A stretch of DNA of 10,049 nt, taken from Clostridiales bacterium UBA1380. Lineage in GTDB: Bacteria; Bacillota; Clostridia; Oscillospirales; CAG-272. The stretch spans positions 16,358 through 26,406 of the forward strand of contig DBRA01000026.1 of assembly GCA_002305445.1 (NCBI GenBank), written 5' to 3'. Shown piece after piece: positions 1-6,878 of the stretch (positions are counted from its first letter, which is position 1; every line of letters begins with the position of its first letter). A program made the position numbers and the translations under genes. The notes beneath the pieces were generated by a model. That model made no database searches. It saw only the letters and a program-made list of their open reading frames with translations, and was not told where the DNA came from.

Positions 1-505
1 CGCATTCCGCCGCGGGCAGGACGCGGCGCGACCGCGATGCGGCGTCGTATACGGTCACCGCATCGACGACGTCCGCCATGCAGCCGCCGTACGCTCCGGC
101 GTTCATGAACACGGTGCCGCCGACCGAACCGGGGATGCCGTAAGCGAACTCAAGCCCCGAAAGCTCCTCCGCGCACGCGGCGGCGGCGCACTTTGAAATC
201 GAAGCGCCTGCTCCCGCCGTGAGCATACCGTCCTCGACGGCGATGCTGTCGAGCGACGCGGTGGAGATGACGACGCCGCGGTAGCCGGCGTCGTCGAAAA
301 GCAGGTCGCTGCCGCGCCCTATGACGAATGGCCGCGCGGCGGTGCACATATCGTACAGCTCCGCAAACGACCGCTCGTCGGCGGGGGTGATCAGAAGGTC
401 GGCGGGACCGCCTATGCGGAACGTCGTCAGCTCCGACAGCGGCGCGTTTTCCAGCACCCGTGCGCCAAGCCTTTCGGCGGCCTTTTTTATATCGTCATAA
501 ATCAT
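1..505 (-). CDS. murB: UDP-N-acetylenolpyruvoylglucosamine reductase MurB, N-terminal part (cut by window edge)
   Basis: MurB is the cytoplasmic FAD enzyme that reduces UDP-GlcNAc-enolpyruvate to UDP-MurNAc with NADPH, the second committed step of peptidoglycan synthesis. Reading down from the ATG at 505-503 gives 168 residues open to the window edge. Visible family marks are TTFRIGGPAD (about residues 27-36), the FAD-binding segment VIGRGSDLL (61-69), and EFAYGIPGSVGGTVFMNAGAYGG (119-141). The usual protein is about 300 residues, so the substrate-binding C-terminal part is missing only because the window ends. The start is supported by GGAG at 515-512, six bases before the ATG, and by the 22-bp gap to the HAD gene upstream. 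The FAD loop reads GRGSD where GNGSN is common, a mild deviation. The family assignment is secure. Confidence 0.93.
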   Translation of the reverse strand, partial: MIYDDIKKAAERLGARVLENAPLSELTTFRIGGPADLLITPADERSFAELYDMCTAARPFVIGRGSDLLFDDAGYRGVVISTASLDSIAVEDGMLTAGAGASISKCAAAACAEELSGLEFAYGIPGSVGGTVFMNAGAYGGCMADVVDAVTVYDAASRSRRVLPAAEC

Positions 506-527
506 CTTAATCTCCGGAGGTTTATCG

Positions 528-1253
528 TCACAGCAGAAGAGACGCAAGCTCTTCGGGCGTATTCACAGTATATGTCGGCTCGCAGCCGGCGGCGGTTTTA
601 CCGCGCGCGAAAAGACAGGTGTCGATGCCGGCCGCCTTACCGCCGGCTATATCGGACGTCGGTGAGTCGCCGATTACAAGGCATTCCGCCGCCGAACAAC
701 CCGTCTCGCGGAGCACATGGTCGAAAAACGCCTTCTCCGGCTTTGCGGAGCCGATTTTTTCCGAAATGAACACGCCGTCGAACAGCGCGCTTATCTCCGA
801 GCGAGCGAAGCGGCTCTCCTGCACGGATGTTATGCCGTTCGTTATGATGTACAGCTTATATTTTTGCGATAACGCCCTGCAGACCTCGAGCATGCCGGAG
901 ATCAGGTGCGTTTTCTCCGACAGACGGGCTATATACTCGTCGCCGGCGGCATCGTCCTTCGCCGCTTCCGAAGCCGCCCGCGCGACGGCCGCATCGTCCG
1001 TCTTTTCCGCAAGGTGCGCAAAGAAGAGCGCGAAGCGCTCTCGCTTGAGCTGCCCCCGCGTCATCTCGCCCGTCTCGACCATCCGCCAGAGCCGGTCGTT
1101 CGTCTCGCGGTAGCATGCGAGTTCGCGCCCGCCGGACGGAAGCCCGCGGGCTTCCAGCGTCTCGGCGAGCGCGCTCTCCTCGCAGCGGTCAAAGTCGAAA
1201 ACCGTGTTGTCGGCGTCCAACAGCAGCGCTTTGTATTGCTTGTTTGCGGTCAT
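528..1253 (-). CDS. HAD-superfamily hydrolase, YjjG-type (noncanonical pyrimidine nucleotidase family)
   Basis: This is a 241-residue haloacid dehalogenase-like phosphatase with all four HAD motifs. Motif I is LLLDADNT, with nucleophile D13 and acid/base D15. Motif II is IITNG, with T138. Motif III is the lysine in SAKPEK (K171). Motif IV is VIGDSPTSD, with D196 and D201. A helical C1-type cap lies between motifs I and II. The overall pattern resembles YjjG/YfnB nucleotidases, which dephosphorylate nucleoside monophosphates and are thought to clear non-canonical pyrimidine nucleotides; the substrate here is inferred from similarity only. The ATG lies one base after the tyrS stop, and no Shine-Dalgarno sequence is visible before it, so translation is probably coupled to tyrS. 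Other HAD phosphatases, such as phosphoglycolate phosphatase-like enzymes, remain possible. Confidence 0.85.
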   Translation of the reverse strand: MTANKQYKALLLDADNTVFDFDRCEESALAETLEARGLPSGGRELACYRETNDRLWRMVETGEMTRGQLKRERFALFFAHLAEKTDDAAVARAASEAAKDDAAGDEYIARLSEKTHLISGMLEVCRALSQKYKLYIITNGITSVQESRFARSEISALFDGVFISEKIGSAKPEKAFFDHVLRETGCSAAECLVIGDSPTSDIAGGKAAGIDTCLFARGKTAAGCEPTYTVNTPEELASLLL

Positions 1254-1254
1254 T

Positions 1255-2478
1255 TTATTTTAGGATAAACTTGTGGTAGGTCTTTTTGCCCTTACGGACG
1301 ATAAGCCCGCCTTCGAAAGCGGATTTCGGGAGCGTTGCGGCGAAGTCGGCGACCTTTTCGTCTCCGGCGAATACGCCGCCCTGCTGGATAAGGCGCTTCG
1401 CCTCGCCCTTCGACGGCGCGAGCCTGCTCTTGACCATGATGTCGACGACGGCTACGGCGCCGTCGGCGAAGTCGGAATCGTCGAGCTGCGTCGTCGGCAT
1501 ATCCGCGCTGTCGGAGCCGCCGCCGAAGAGGGCGCGCGCGGCCGCGCGGGCCTTGTCGGCTTCCTCGGTGCCGTGGATGAGCGCCGTGACCTCCCACGCC
1601 AGCTTTTCCTTCGCGGCGTTGATCTCGGAGCCTTCGAGCTTCTCGTACTGCGCGATCTCGTCGAGCGGCATGAACGTGAGCATCTTCATGCAGTTGATTA
1701 CGTCGGCGTCGTCGATGTTGCGCCAGTACTGATAAAAATCGTAGGGCGAGGTCTTCGCGGGGTCGAGCCAGAGCGCGCCCTTCTCGGTCTTGCCCATCTT
1801 CTTGCCCTCGCTCGTGAGCAGCAGCTTGAACGTGAGCCCGTATGCCTCCGCCTGCTTCTTGCGCCTGATAAGCTCGACGCCGCCGATGATGTTCGACCAC
1901 TGGTCGTCGCCGCCGAACTCGAGCTTGCAACCGTATTCGTTGTAGAGGTGGTAGAAGTCGTAGCTCTGCATCGGCATATAGTTGATCTCGAGGAAGGTGA
2001 GCCCCGTTTCAAGGCGGGATTTATAGCATTCGGCCGCCATCATGCGCGCGATCGAGAAGTGCGGGCCGACCTCGCGTATGAAGTCGATGTAGTTCATGCT
2101 GCAGAGCCAGTCGGCGTTGTTGACGAAAATCGCCTTGCCGTCGGAGGTGTCGATGAAGCGCGCGAACTGCTTTTGGAACGCGGCGATGTTGTGGTCGATC
2201 TGCTCCTTTGTCAGCATCTTGCGCATCTCGTTTTTGCCGGACGGGTCGCCGATCATAGCTGTTCCGCCGCCGAACACCGCGATCGGGCGGTGTCCCGCCC
2301 TCTGCATGTGCGCCATAATCTTAAGCTGGATGAAGTGGCCGATGTGAAGGCTGTCGGCGGTCGGGTCGAAACCGATGTAGAACGTAACCTTTTCGTTTTC
2401 GAGCAGCTTTTCGACCGCTTCAGCGTCAGTGCACTGCGCGATCATGCCGCGCTCGACGAATTCTTTATATAGACTCAT
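1255..2478 (-). CDS. tyrS: tyrosine--tRNA ligase (TyrRS)
   Basis: TyrRS is the cytoplasmic class I synthetase that charges tRNA-Tyr. The 407-residue protein has the expected size. It shows the tyrosine/ATP pocket FYIGFDPTADSLHIGH (33-48, HIGH at 45-48), the SYDFYHLY tyrosine-specificity segment (172-179), FGGDDQW (188-194), a KMSKS-loop variant KMGKT (227-231), and a C-terminal S4 RNA-binding domain from about residue 343 (SRLAPSKGEAKRLIQQGGV). The KMGKT form is close to the KFGKT/KFGKS loops usual in bacterial TyrRS. A modest ribosome binding site, AAAGG at 2494-2490, sits 11 bases before the ATG. Only 23 bp separate it from recN, so there is no room for a T-box leader. It must be co-transcribed from upstream or driven by a promoter inside recN. 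Confidence 0.97.
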   Translation of the reverse strand: MSLYKEFVERGMIAQCTDAEAVEKLLENEKVTFYIGFDPTADSLHIGHFIQLKIMAHMQRAGHRPIAVFGGGTAMIGDPSGKNEMRKMLTKEQIDHNIAAFQKQFARFIDTSDGKAIFVNNADWLCSMNYIDFIREVGPHFSIARMMAAECYKSRLETGLTFLEINYMPMQSYDFYHLYNEYGCKLEFGGDDQWSNIIGGVELIRRKKQAEAYGLTFKLLLTSEGKKMGKTEKGALWLDPAKTSPYDFYQYWRNIDDADVINCMKMLTFMPLDEIAQYEKLEGSEINAAKEKLAWEVTALIHGTEEADKARAAARALFGGGSDSADMPTTQLDDSDFADGAVAVVDIMVKSRLAPSKGEAKRLIQQGGVFAGDEKVADFAATLPKSAFEGGLIVRKGKKTYHKFILK

Positions 2479-2501
2479 TTTTATATATACCTTTCGGTGA
2501 T

Positions 2502-4205
2502 TTATTTTATGTTACCGCCCTCGGCGATCATTTCGCGCGCGGCCGCCCTCTGCGAATCCGTCACCGATATGCCGCCGATTATGCGGGCGATTTCCGCCTC
2601 GCGCCCCGCGCCGTCGAGCTCGCGCACGCTCGTTTCCGAGCGGCCGCCGACCTCATGCTTTTCGACGAGCAGGTGCGTGTCCGCGAGCGACGCTATCTGC
2701 GCCGAGTGCGTCACGCACAGAACCTGCGCGCCGCGCGAGAGCCGCTTCATCTTTATGCCGACCTTGCGCGCAGTAGAGCCCGATACTCCCGTATCGATCT
2801 CGTCGAATATGAGCGTCTGCGCGCCGGATACGGCGTTAAGCGACGACTTGAGCGCGAGCATTATGCGCGAAAGCTCGCCGCCGGACGCGATCTTCGCCAT
2901 CGGGCCGAGCGGTTCGCCCGGGTTCGTCGCGATCATGAATTCAACGTCGTCGACGCCGCGCGGCGAATATCGCGCTCCTCCGTTCTGCTCGGTCAGCCTG
3001 CGCATGTCGACGGCGAAGCGCACCTTCGGCATGTCGAGGAACGCAAGCGCGTCCATGACCTCCGCCGCGAGCTTCTCCGCGGCGGCTTTGCGCTTTTCGG
3101 TAAGCACAGCCGCAGATTCGGCAGCCTCTTCCTCGAGTCGCGCCGTGAGTGCGGTAAGCTCGCTTATCTTAATGTCCGACTCCTCGAGGTCGGAAAGCCG
3201 CCGCGCGGCGTCCGCCCTGTACGCTTTGATTTCCTCTATCGTCGCGCCGTATTTTGCGCGCAGCTTCGATATCTGATTCAGCCGCGACTCGATGGCGTCG
3301 AGCTTCTTTTCGGGGTCCTCGCCGTCGTCCTCGGCACACTGGCTGACGCGCTCGGCGATGTCGACGATTTCGAGTCTGTACGACTCGAGCTGCTTTGAGT
3401 ACTCCTCGGCTTCGGGAATGACGTCGGACAGCTGCGCGAGCGCCATGCAGGCGCGCTCGATCAGGTACGACGCCGTGGCGCCGCGCTCGGAGCTCGCGAG
3501 CGCCCTGTATACAAGAGACGCGTTTTTGGATATGCGCTCGCGGTTCTTCAGCTTCGCCTTGAGCGCTTCAAGCCGCTCCTCTTCGTCTGGTGCGGACAGC
3601 TTCGCAGCGTCGATCTCCGCAATCTTGTATTTAAGTATGTCGACGAGCATGTTCTTTTCGCGCGCCGCTTCCGTCAGCGACGCAAACTGCTCGCGCGTTT
3701 CGCACAGCTTTTTATATATGCCGGCGTATTCGGACGATGACGCGTCGACGCCGGCGTACTCGTCGAGGATGGTCAGATGGTTCTGCTTCGAGAGCAGCGC
3801 GGCGCTGTCGTTCTGGCCGTGAATATCGACAAGGTGCGCGCCCGCTTCGCGCATCATGGACAGCGGCACGGTTTTATTATTGATCTTCGCGGTCGAGCGG
3901 CCGTCGGCCGTTATGGTGCGGCACATGTACAGCTCGCCGTTTTCGTCAGGCGGGCAGCCGAGCTCCTCGAGCGCGGCGCACTCCGACGGCGACAGATCCG
4001 AAAACAGCGCGGACACCGCCGCCTTGTCGGCGCCGGTGCGTATCATTCCGCGCGGGCTGCGCGCGAACAGCAGCGTCCCCAGCGCGTCGATGATAATGGA
4101 TTTGCCGGCGCCGGTTTCGCCCGTCAGAGCCGTCAATCCGCCGCGCAGGTCAATATCGAGCAGGCGGGCGACGGCTATATTTTCGATGTGAAGCGAGGTA
4201 AGTAT
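2502..4205 (-). CDS. recN: DNA repair protein RecN, with a probable ATA start codon
   Basis: RecN is an SMC-like ATPase recruited early to double-strand breaks. The protein shows Walker A GETGAGKS (29-36), a long coiled-coil-rich middle section (about 170-390), the ABC signature SGGELSR (441-447), Walker B LIFDEID (465-471), and the switch histidine in VTHSAQ (H500). Read from position 4205 it is 567 residues, within the family's normal size, and its N-terminus (LTSLHIENIAVARLLDID) matches the first strand of RecN ATPases. No ATG, GTG or TTG exists in frame between the TAA at 4229-4227 and a TTG at 4136. That TTG start would delete the first strand and leave Walker A almost at the N-terminus. 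The codon at 4205-4203 is ATA, six bases after GGGAGGAGG (4220-4212), so I place the start there. An ATG-to-ATA mutation or a sequence error is possible. The argR-recN adjacency is conserved in Firmicutes. Confidence 0.9.
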   Translation of the reverse strand: MLTSLHIENIAVARLLDIDLRGGLTALTGETGAGKSIIIDALGTLLFARSPRGMIRTGADKAAVSALFSDLSPSECAALEELGCPPDENGELYMCRTITADGRSTAKINNKTVPLSMMREAGAHLVDIHGQNDSAALLSKQNHLTILDEYAGVDASSSEYAGIYKKLCETREQFASLTEAAREKNMLVDILKYKIAEIDAAKLSAPDEEERLEALKAKLKNRERISKNASLVYRALASSERGATASYLIERACMALAQLSDVIPEAEEYSKQLESYRLEIVDIAERVSQCAEDDGEDPEKKLDAIESRLNQISKLRAKYGATIEEIKAYRADAARRLSDLEESDIKISELTALTARLEEEAAESAAVLTEKRKAAAEKLAAEVMDALAFLDMPKVRFAVDMRRLTEQNGGARYSPRGVDDVEFMIATNPGEPLGPMAKIASGGELSRIMLALKSSLNAVSGAQTLIFDEIDTGVSGSTARKVGIKMKRLSRGAQVLCVTHSAQIASLADTHLLVEKHEVGGRSETSVRELDGAGREAEIARIIGGISVTDSQRAAAREMIAEGGNIK

Positions 4206-4211
4206 AACCGT

Positions 4212-4220
4212 CCTCCTCCC
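4212..4220 (-). promoter_or_regulatory. strong ribosome binding site of recN
   Basis: The minus strand reads GGGAGGAGG, followed by six bases (ACGGTT) and then ATA. It is the strongest Shine-Dalgarno match in the window and decides the recN start at 4205, although the codon there is not a standard initiator. No other gene start lies at a suitable distance. Confidence 0.75.
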
Positions 4221-4233
4221 TTCCGATTACATT

Positions 4234-4686
4234 TTACGCAGTTATGACGGCATAAAGCCTGCCGCGTATATCGGCGGCGGCGTCCTGTGTGCGCGCGACC
4301 ATGATGATCGTGTCGTCTCCGGCGACGCAGCCGAGCAGCTCCGGCTCCGACAGCGAGTCGATGCCGGCCGCCACGGCGTTTGCCATTCCGGGGTATGTCT
4401 TAACGACGATCAGGTTGCCCGCATTCTCCACGCTCTTGATCGATGCCGAGAGCGCGCCCGTATATATATGCGCGGGATTCTCCTGCGTCTTCGTCGGCAC
4501 GGTGTATTTGTACACACCCATATCCGTCATGACCTTCGTAAGCTTGAGCTCCCTGATATCGCGCGAAACCGTAGCCTGCGTCACGTCAAAACCGGCGAGG
4601 CGGAGCCGGTTTATCAGTTCCTCCTGAGTCTCGATATTCTCCGAGGCGATGATCTGCAGTATTTTTTCCTGACGTTTTGACTTCAT
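4234..4686 (-). CDS. argR: arginine repressor ArgR/AhrC
   Basis: ArgR is the hexameric, L-arginine-dependent regulator that represses arginine biosynthesis and, in Bacillus, activates catabolism. From the ATG at 4686 the protein is 150 residues, the family's usual size. The N-terminal winged helix (about 1-65) contains the diagnostic QATVSRDIRELKLTK (37-51), with the Ser-Arg pair that contacts DNA. The C-terminal oligomerisation and arginine-binding domain carries GCVAGDDTIIMV (119-130), with the paired Asp residues (D124, D125) that bind arginine. A longer reading from a TTG at 4701 would use part of the GGAG Shine-Dalgarno (4699-4696) as coding sequence. GGAG with a nine-base spacer favours 4686. 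The gene lies 31 bp after nadK and 28 bp before the inferred recN start. I could not identify a convincing ARG box in the adjoining gaps. Confidence 0.96.
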   Translation of the reverse strand: MKSKRQEKILQIIASENIETQEELINRLRLAGFDVTQATVSRDIRELKLTKVMTDMGVYKYTVPTKTQENPAHIYTGALSASIKSVENAGNLIVVKTYPGMANAVAAGIDSLSEPELLGCVAGDDTIIMVARTQDAAADIRGRLYAVITA

Positions 4687-4717
4687 TTCGTGAATCTCCA
4701 AATAAGGCTTTGTTTAT

Positions 4718-5587
4718 TTATGACAGCTTGATTCTGAGCATGTTTATGAAGCCGCGCTCCTTCAGGCGGATCAGCTTCGTCGTGTGCTTCGACGGAGTTA
4801 TCTTCACGGTATCGGTTTCGTCTATTTTGACGGAGTCGCGTCCGTCGGCGGTCAGCCATATGTCGTTGCCTCGGCACTCGAAGCCGGAGATCTCGATCAC
4901 CGACTGTCCGCTTAAAACGAACGGGCGCGATGAAAGCGAATGCGACGACACCGGCGTCACGCATACGACGTGCAGCTTCGGATCGAGCACCGGCCCTCCC
5001 GCCGACATCGAGTAAGCCGTCGAGCCCGTAGGCGTCGCGACGACGACGCCGTCGGCGCGGAAGCTGCCGGCTATTTTCATGTCGCAGTAGATATCGAAGT
5101 TCAGCAGGCGCGGAACGGGGCTGTTCGATATGACCGCGTCGTTCAAAACCGGCCCGAACGATGTGAACGTCCTGCCGTCTCTGATGACTTCGACCTCGAG
5201 CATGAAGCGGTTCTCGATCTCGTAGTCGCCGCTTATGACGCGGCCGATCATGTCGAGCTCGCTTATCTCCAGCTCCGCGATATAGCCCACCCTGCCGAGG
5301 TTGACGCCGAGCAGCGGCTTGTTCGCAACCGCCGCGGAGCGCGCGGCTTTCAGGATAAAGCCGTCGCCGCCGAGCACGCATATCGCGTCGGCTTCGCCGA
5401 AAAGCGTATCGCGCCCGCAGAACCGCGCGTCCTTCGACGCAAGCTGCGGTATCGCCGCGAGCATCTTCCCGCGGCAGCTTTCTTCCATCATGACCGTGCA
5501 GCCGTGGCCGAACAGCACGTCGATGAGACGATGCGTCAGTGTCAGCTCCGAGTCCTTGTCAAAATTCGGTATGAGGGCTATCTTCAT
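4718..5587 (-). CDS. nadK: NAD kinase (ATP/polyphosphate-NAD kinase)
   Basis: NadK phosphorylates NAD to NADP in the cytoplasm and is the only route to NADP in most bacteria. The 289-residue protein carries the diphosphate-binding GGDG motif (73-76, catalytic D75), GVNLGRVGYIAEL (94-106), the NE/ND pair (N149, D150), the hallmark ADGVVVATPTGSTAYSMSAG (178-197), and TPVSSHSLSSRP (211-222), followed by TADGR. The residue after GGDG is Phe, where Thr or Ser is usual. The start is set by a four-base ATGA overlap with tlyA (5584-5587). No good Shine-Dalgarno lies close to the ATG, which points to translational coupling. The tlyA-nadK-argR-recN order is typical of Clostridia. Confidence 0.96.
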   Translation of the reverse strand: MKIALIPNFDKDSELTLTHRLIDVLFGHGCTVMMEESCRGKMLAAIPQLASKDARFCGRDTLFGEADAICVLGGDGFILKAARSAAVANKPLLGVNLGRVGYIAELEISELDMIGRVISGDYEIENRFMLEVEVIRDGRTFTSFGPVLNDAVISNSPVPRLLNFDIYCDMKIAGSFRADGVVVATPTGSTAYSMSAGGPVLDPKLHVVCVTPVSSHSLSSRPFVLSGQSVIEISGFECRGNDIWLTADGRDSVKIDETDTVKITPSKHTTKLIRLKERGFINMLRIKLS

Positions 5588-6366
5588 CGTCCGTATACAA
5601 CCTTCTCAATCATTTCGTCGCCGACCGGCTGGCGCTTGCCGCGCGAGCACGCGAACAGGTACTCGACGTTTCCGTCCCCGCCCTTTATCGGCGACACATC
5701 AAGCGCGAACGGCGTAAGACCCGCGCCCGACGCGGCGACGAGCACGCGGCGGATCGAGTCCGCGCGCGCCGCTTCGCTGCGCACGATGCCGTTCTTGCCG
5801 ATATTCGGCCTTCCCGCCTCGAACTGGGGCTTTATAAGCCCGATGTAGACGGCGCTGTCCGCCATAACAGACGCGGCGGCGGGTATTATAAGAGTCTGCG
5901 ATATAAACGAGACGTCCGCGACGACAAGGTCGAAATAACCGCCCGGCGAATCCGGTGTCATATAACGCGCGTTGAAGCGCTCGATACACCTCACGCGAGG
6001 GTCGGCGCGCAAGGATGCGGCAAGCTGTCCCTCGCCCGAATCCACCGCGCACACCGACGACGCCCCTCTCTGCAGAAGGCAGTCGGTGAAGCCGCCCGTC
6101 GATGCGCCGATGTCGAGCGCGCGTGCGCCGGTCGGGTTGATGCCGAACGCATCGAGCGCGTGCTCCAGCTTCAGACCGCCGCGGCTGACATACGGGCAGA
6201 CATCGCCCTCAACCGTAACGACGCTGCCGTCATCAACAGGAAACGACGGCTTCGTCTCGACGCGCCCGTCGATTTTTACGTATCCGTTTTTTATGAGCGC
6301 CTTCGCCCTCGAACGGCTCGGCGCGAGCGAATTCTCGGCCAGGTAAACGTCAAGGCGTAAGCTCAT
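5584..6366 (-). CDS. tlyA: TlyA family rRNA (cytidine-2'-O)-methyltransferase
   Basis: This protein joins an N-terminal S4 RNA-binding domain (about 3-60; RLDVYLAENSLAPSRSRAKALI) to an FtsJ/RrmJ-type SAM-dependent methyltransferase. The SAM-binding motif is ALDIGASTGGFTD (83-95). The K-D-K-E catalytic tetrad appears to be K66 (SRGGLKL), D151 (ADVSFIS), K179 (LIKPQFE) and E235 (GNVEY). TlyA in mycobacteria 2'-O-methylates 16S and 23S rRNA cytidines and affects capreomycin sensitivity; the same target is inferred here. At 260 residues it is near the family's usual length. It overlaps DUF212 upstream (6363-6366) and nadK downstream by ATGA, and no Shine-Dalgarno precedes its ATG. The same protein is sometimes annotated as a hemolysin, which is a historical name. 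Confidence 0.95.
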   Translation of the reverse strand: MSLRLDVYLAENSLAPSRSRAKALIKNGYVKIDGRVETKPSFPVDDGSVVTVEGDVCPYVSRGGLKLEHALDAFGINPTGARALDIGASTGGFTDCLLQRGASSVCAVDSGEGQLAASLRADPRVRCIERFNARYMTPDSPGGYFDLVVADVSFISQTLIIPAAASVMADSAVYIGLIKPQFEAGRPNIGKNGIVRSEAARADSIRRVLVAASGAGLTPFALDVSPIKGGDGNVEYLFACSRGKRQPVGDEMIEKVVYGR

Positions 6367-6812
6367 TGTACATACAGAAACGGCACAACGAAGCCGAGCG
6401 CCGCGCCCGCCGCGACCTGCAGCGGCGTATGGCCTATAAGCTCCTTGAGGTTCTTCTGCGCGAACTCGGTGTTGCCCTCGAGCAGCTCGTCGACCATGCG
6501 GTTGATCAGCTTCGCCTGCTCGCCTGCGGCGCGCCGCACGCCGGCAGCGTCATACATGACTATCGCCGCGATGACGAAGCTCAGCGCGAAAAGCGAAGAG
6601 CCGATCCCTTCCGTCTTCGCTATCGCGACCATCGTCGCGACGACGGTGGACGAATGGGACGACGGCATTCCGCCGGACGCGATCAGCTTGCCTATGTCGA
6701 AGCGGCGTTCGCGGATGAGCGCAATCAGTATTTTTATTATCTGCGCCGAAAAATACGCTATCAGCGCGCAGACGACAGTATAATTCCCGAAAAACTCTCT
6801 TATTACATTCAT
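6363..6812 (-). CDS. divergent PAP2 family (DUF212, YuiD-like) membrane protein
   Basis: This is a 149-residue integral membrane protein with the DUF212 signature: SGGMPSSHSS (47-55), resembling the second PAP2 phosphatase motif; YDAAGVRRAAGEQA (87-100); and GHTPLQVAAGAALG (127-140). Hydrophobic segments are at about 11-32, 71-90 and 131-148. PAP2 relatives act on lipid phosphates. In DUF212 the full PAP2 catalytic set is not obvious and the biochemical role is unknown. Its place next to ispA makes a role in polyprenyl-phosphate metabolism an attractive guess. It is the first long gene after the promoter at 6909-6937. The ATG at 6812 directly follows the stop of a possible small ORF and has only a weak AGG (6823-6821) upstream, so coupling to that ORF is possible. 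Confidence 0.92.
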   Translation of the reverse strand: MNVIREFFGNYTVVCALIAYFSAQIIKILIALIRERRFDIGKLIASGGMPSSHSSTVVATMVAIAKTEGIGSSLFALSFVIAAIVMYDAAGVRRAAGEQAKLINRMVDELLEGNTEFAQKNLKELIGHTPLQVAAGAALGFVVPFLYVQ

Positions 6813-6878
6813 TTACAAAGCCTGTCGATCCATATTTACCGCGCGGTACAGCGACGCGCGCATGAATTCTTCTTGCAC
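6813..6878 (-). CDS. possible 21-codon leader or small ORF upstream of DUF212
   Basis: On the minus strand a GTG at 6878, preceded by AGGA (6890-6887) with an eight-base spacer, opens a frame whose TAA (6815-6813) directly abuts the DUF212 ATG. An internal ATG at 6863 gives the peptide MRASLYRAVNMDRQAL. The Shine-Dalgarno lies about 12 bases after the start point predicted for the promoter at 6909-6937, where a first gene would be expected. I do not recognise the peptide and it has no membrane segment. It has no run of one amino acid that would suggest classic attenuation. It could be a coupling ORF for DUF212, whose own Shine-Dalgarno is weak, or it could be chance. Confidence 0.3.
   Translation of the reverse strand: MQEEFMRASLYRAVNMDRQAL
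6837..6848. repeat. 12-bp perfect palindrome in the DUF212 leader
   Basis: The sequence TACCGCGCGGTA is its own reverse complement. It sits in the only real intergenic gap, about 55 bp downstream of the predicted start point and 25 bp before the DUF212 start. It could be an operator half-pair or a short mRNA hairpin. Palindromes of this length are not rare in CGCG-rich DNA, so its meaning is uncertain. Confidence 0.35.

Noticed and set aside
1273..2472. A 399-codon open frame on the plus strand, antiparallel to almost all of tyrS
   Set aside because: It has an Arg/Leu/Val/Ala/Glu-rich composition typical of the antisense of GC-rich genes, shows no recognisable domain, and lies opposite an unmistakable TyrRS. 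It is a shadow frame.
2479..2501. Short inverted match (CGGT...ACCG) around the recN stop as a terminator
   Set aside because: Only four paired bases with a long AT loop and no T-run after it; too weak to be a terminator.
2497..3398. Two long plus-strand frames opposite recN (259 and 247 codons)
   Set aside because: They mirror the recN coding sequence, one being Ser/Ala-rich and the other Arg-rich, with no family motifs. The long coiled-coil coding region in GC-rich DNA explains the lack of stops.
4687..4717. Possible ARG box or hairpin in the nadK-argR gap
   Set aside because: There is an ATTCA half-site and a loose AAATAA/TTATTT pairing, but not the paired TGAAT-N4-ATTCA pattern of an ArgR operator. 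The pairing is AT-only and lacks a following T-run, so neither an operator nor a terminator can be supported.
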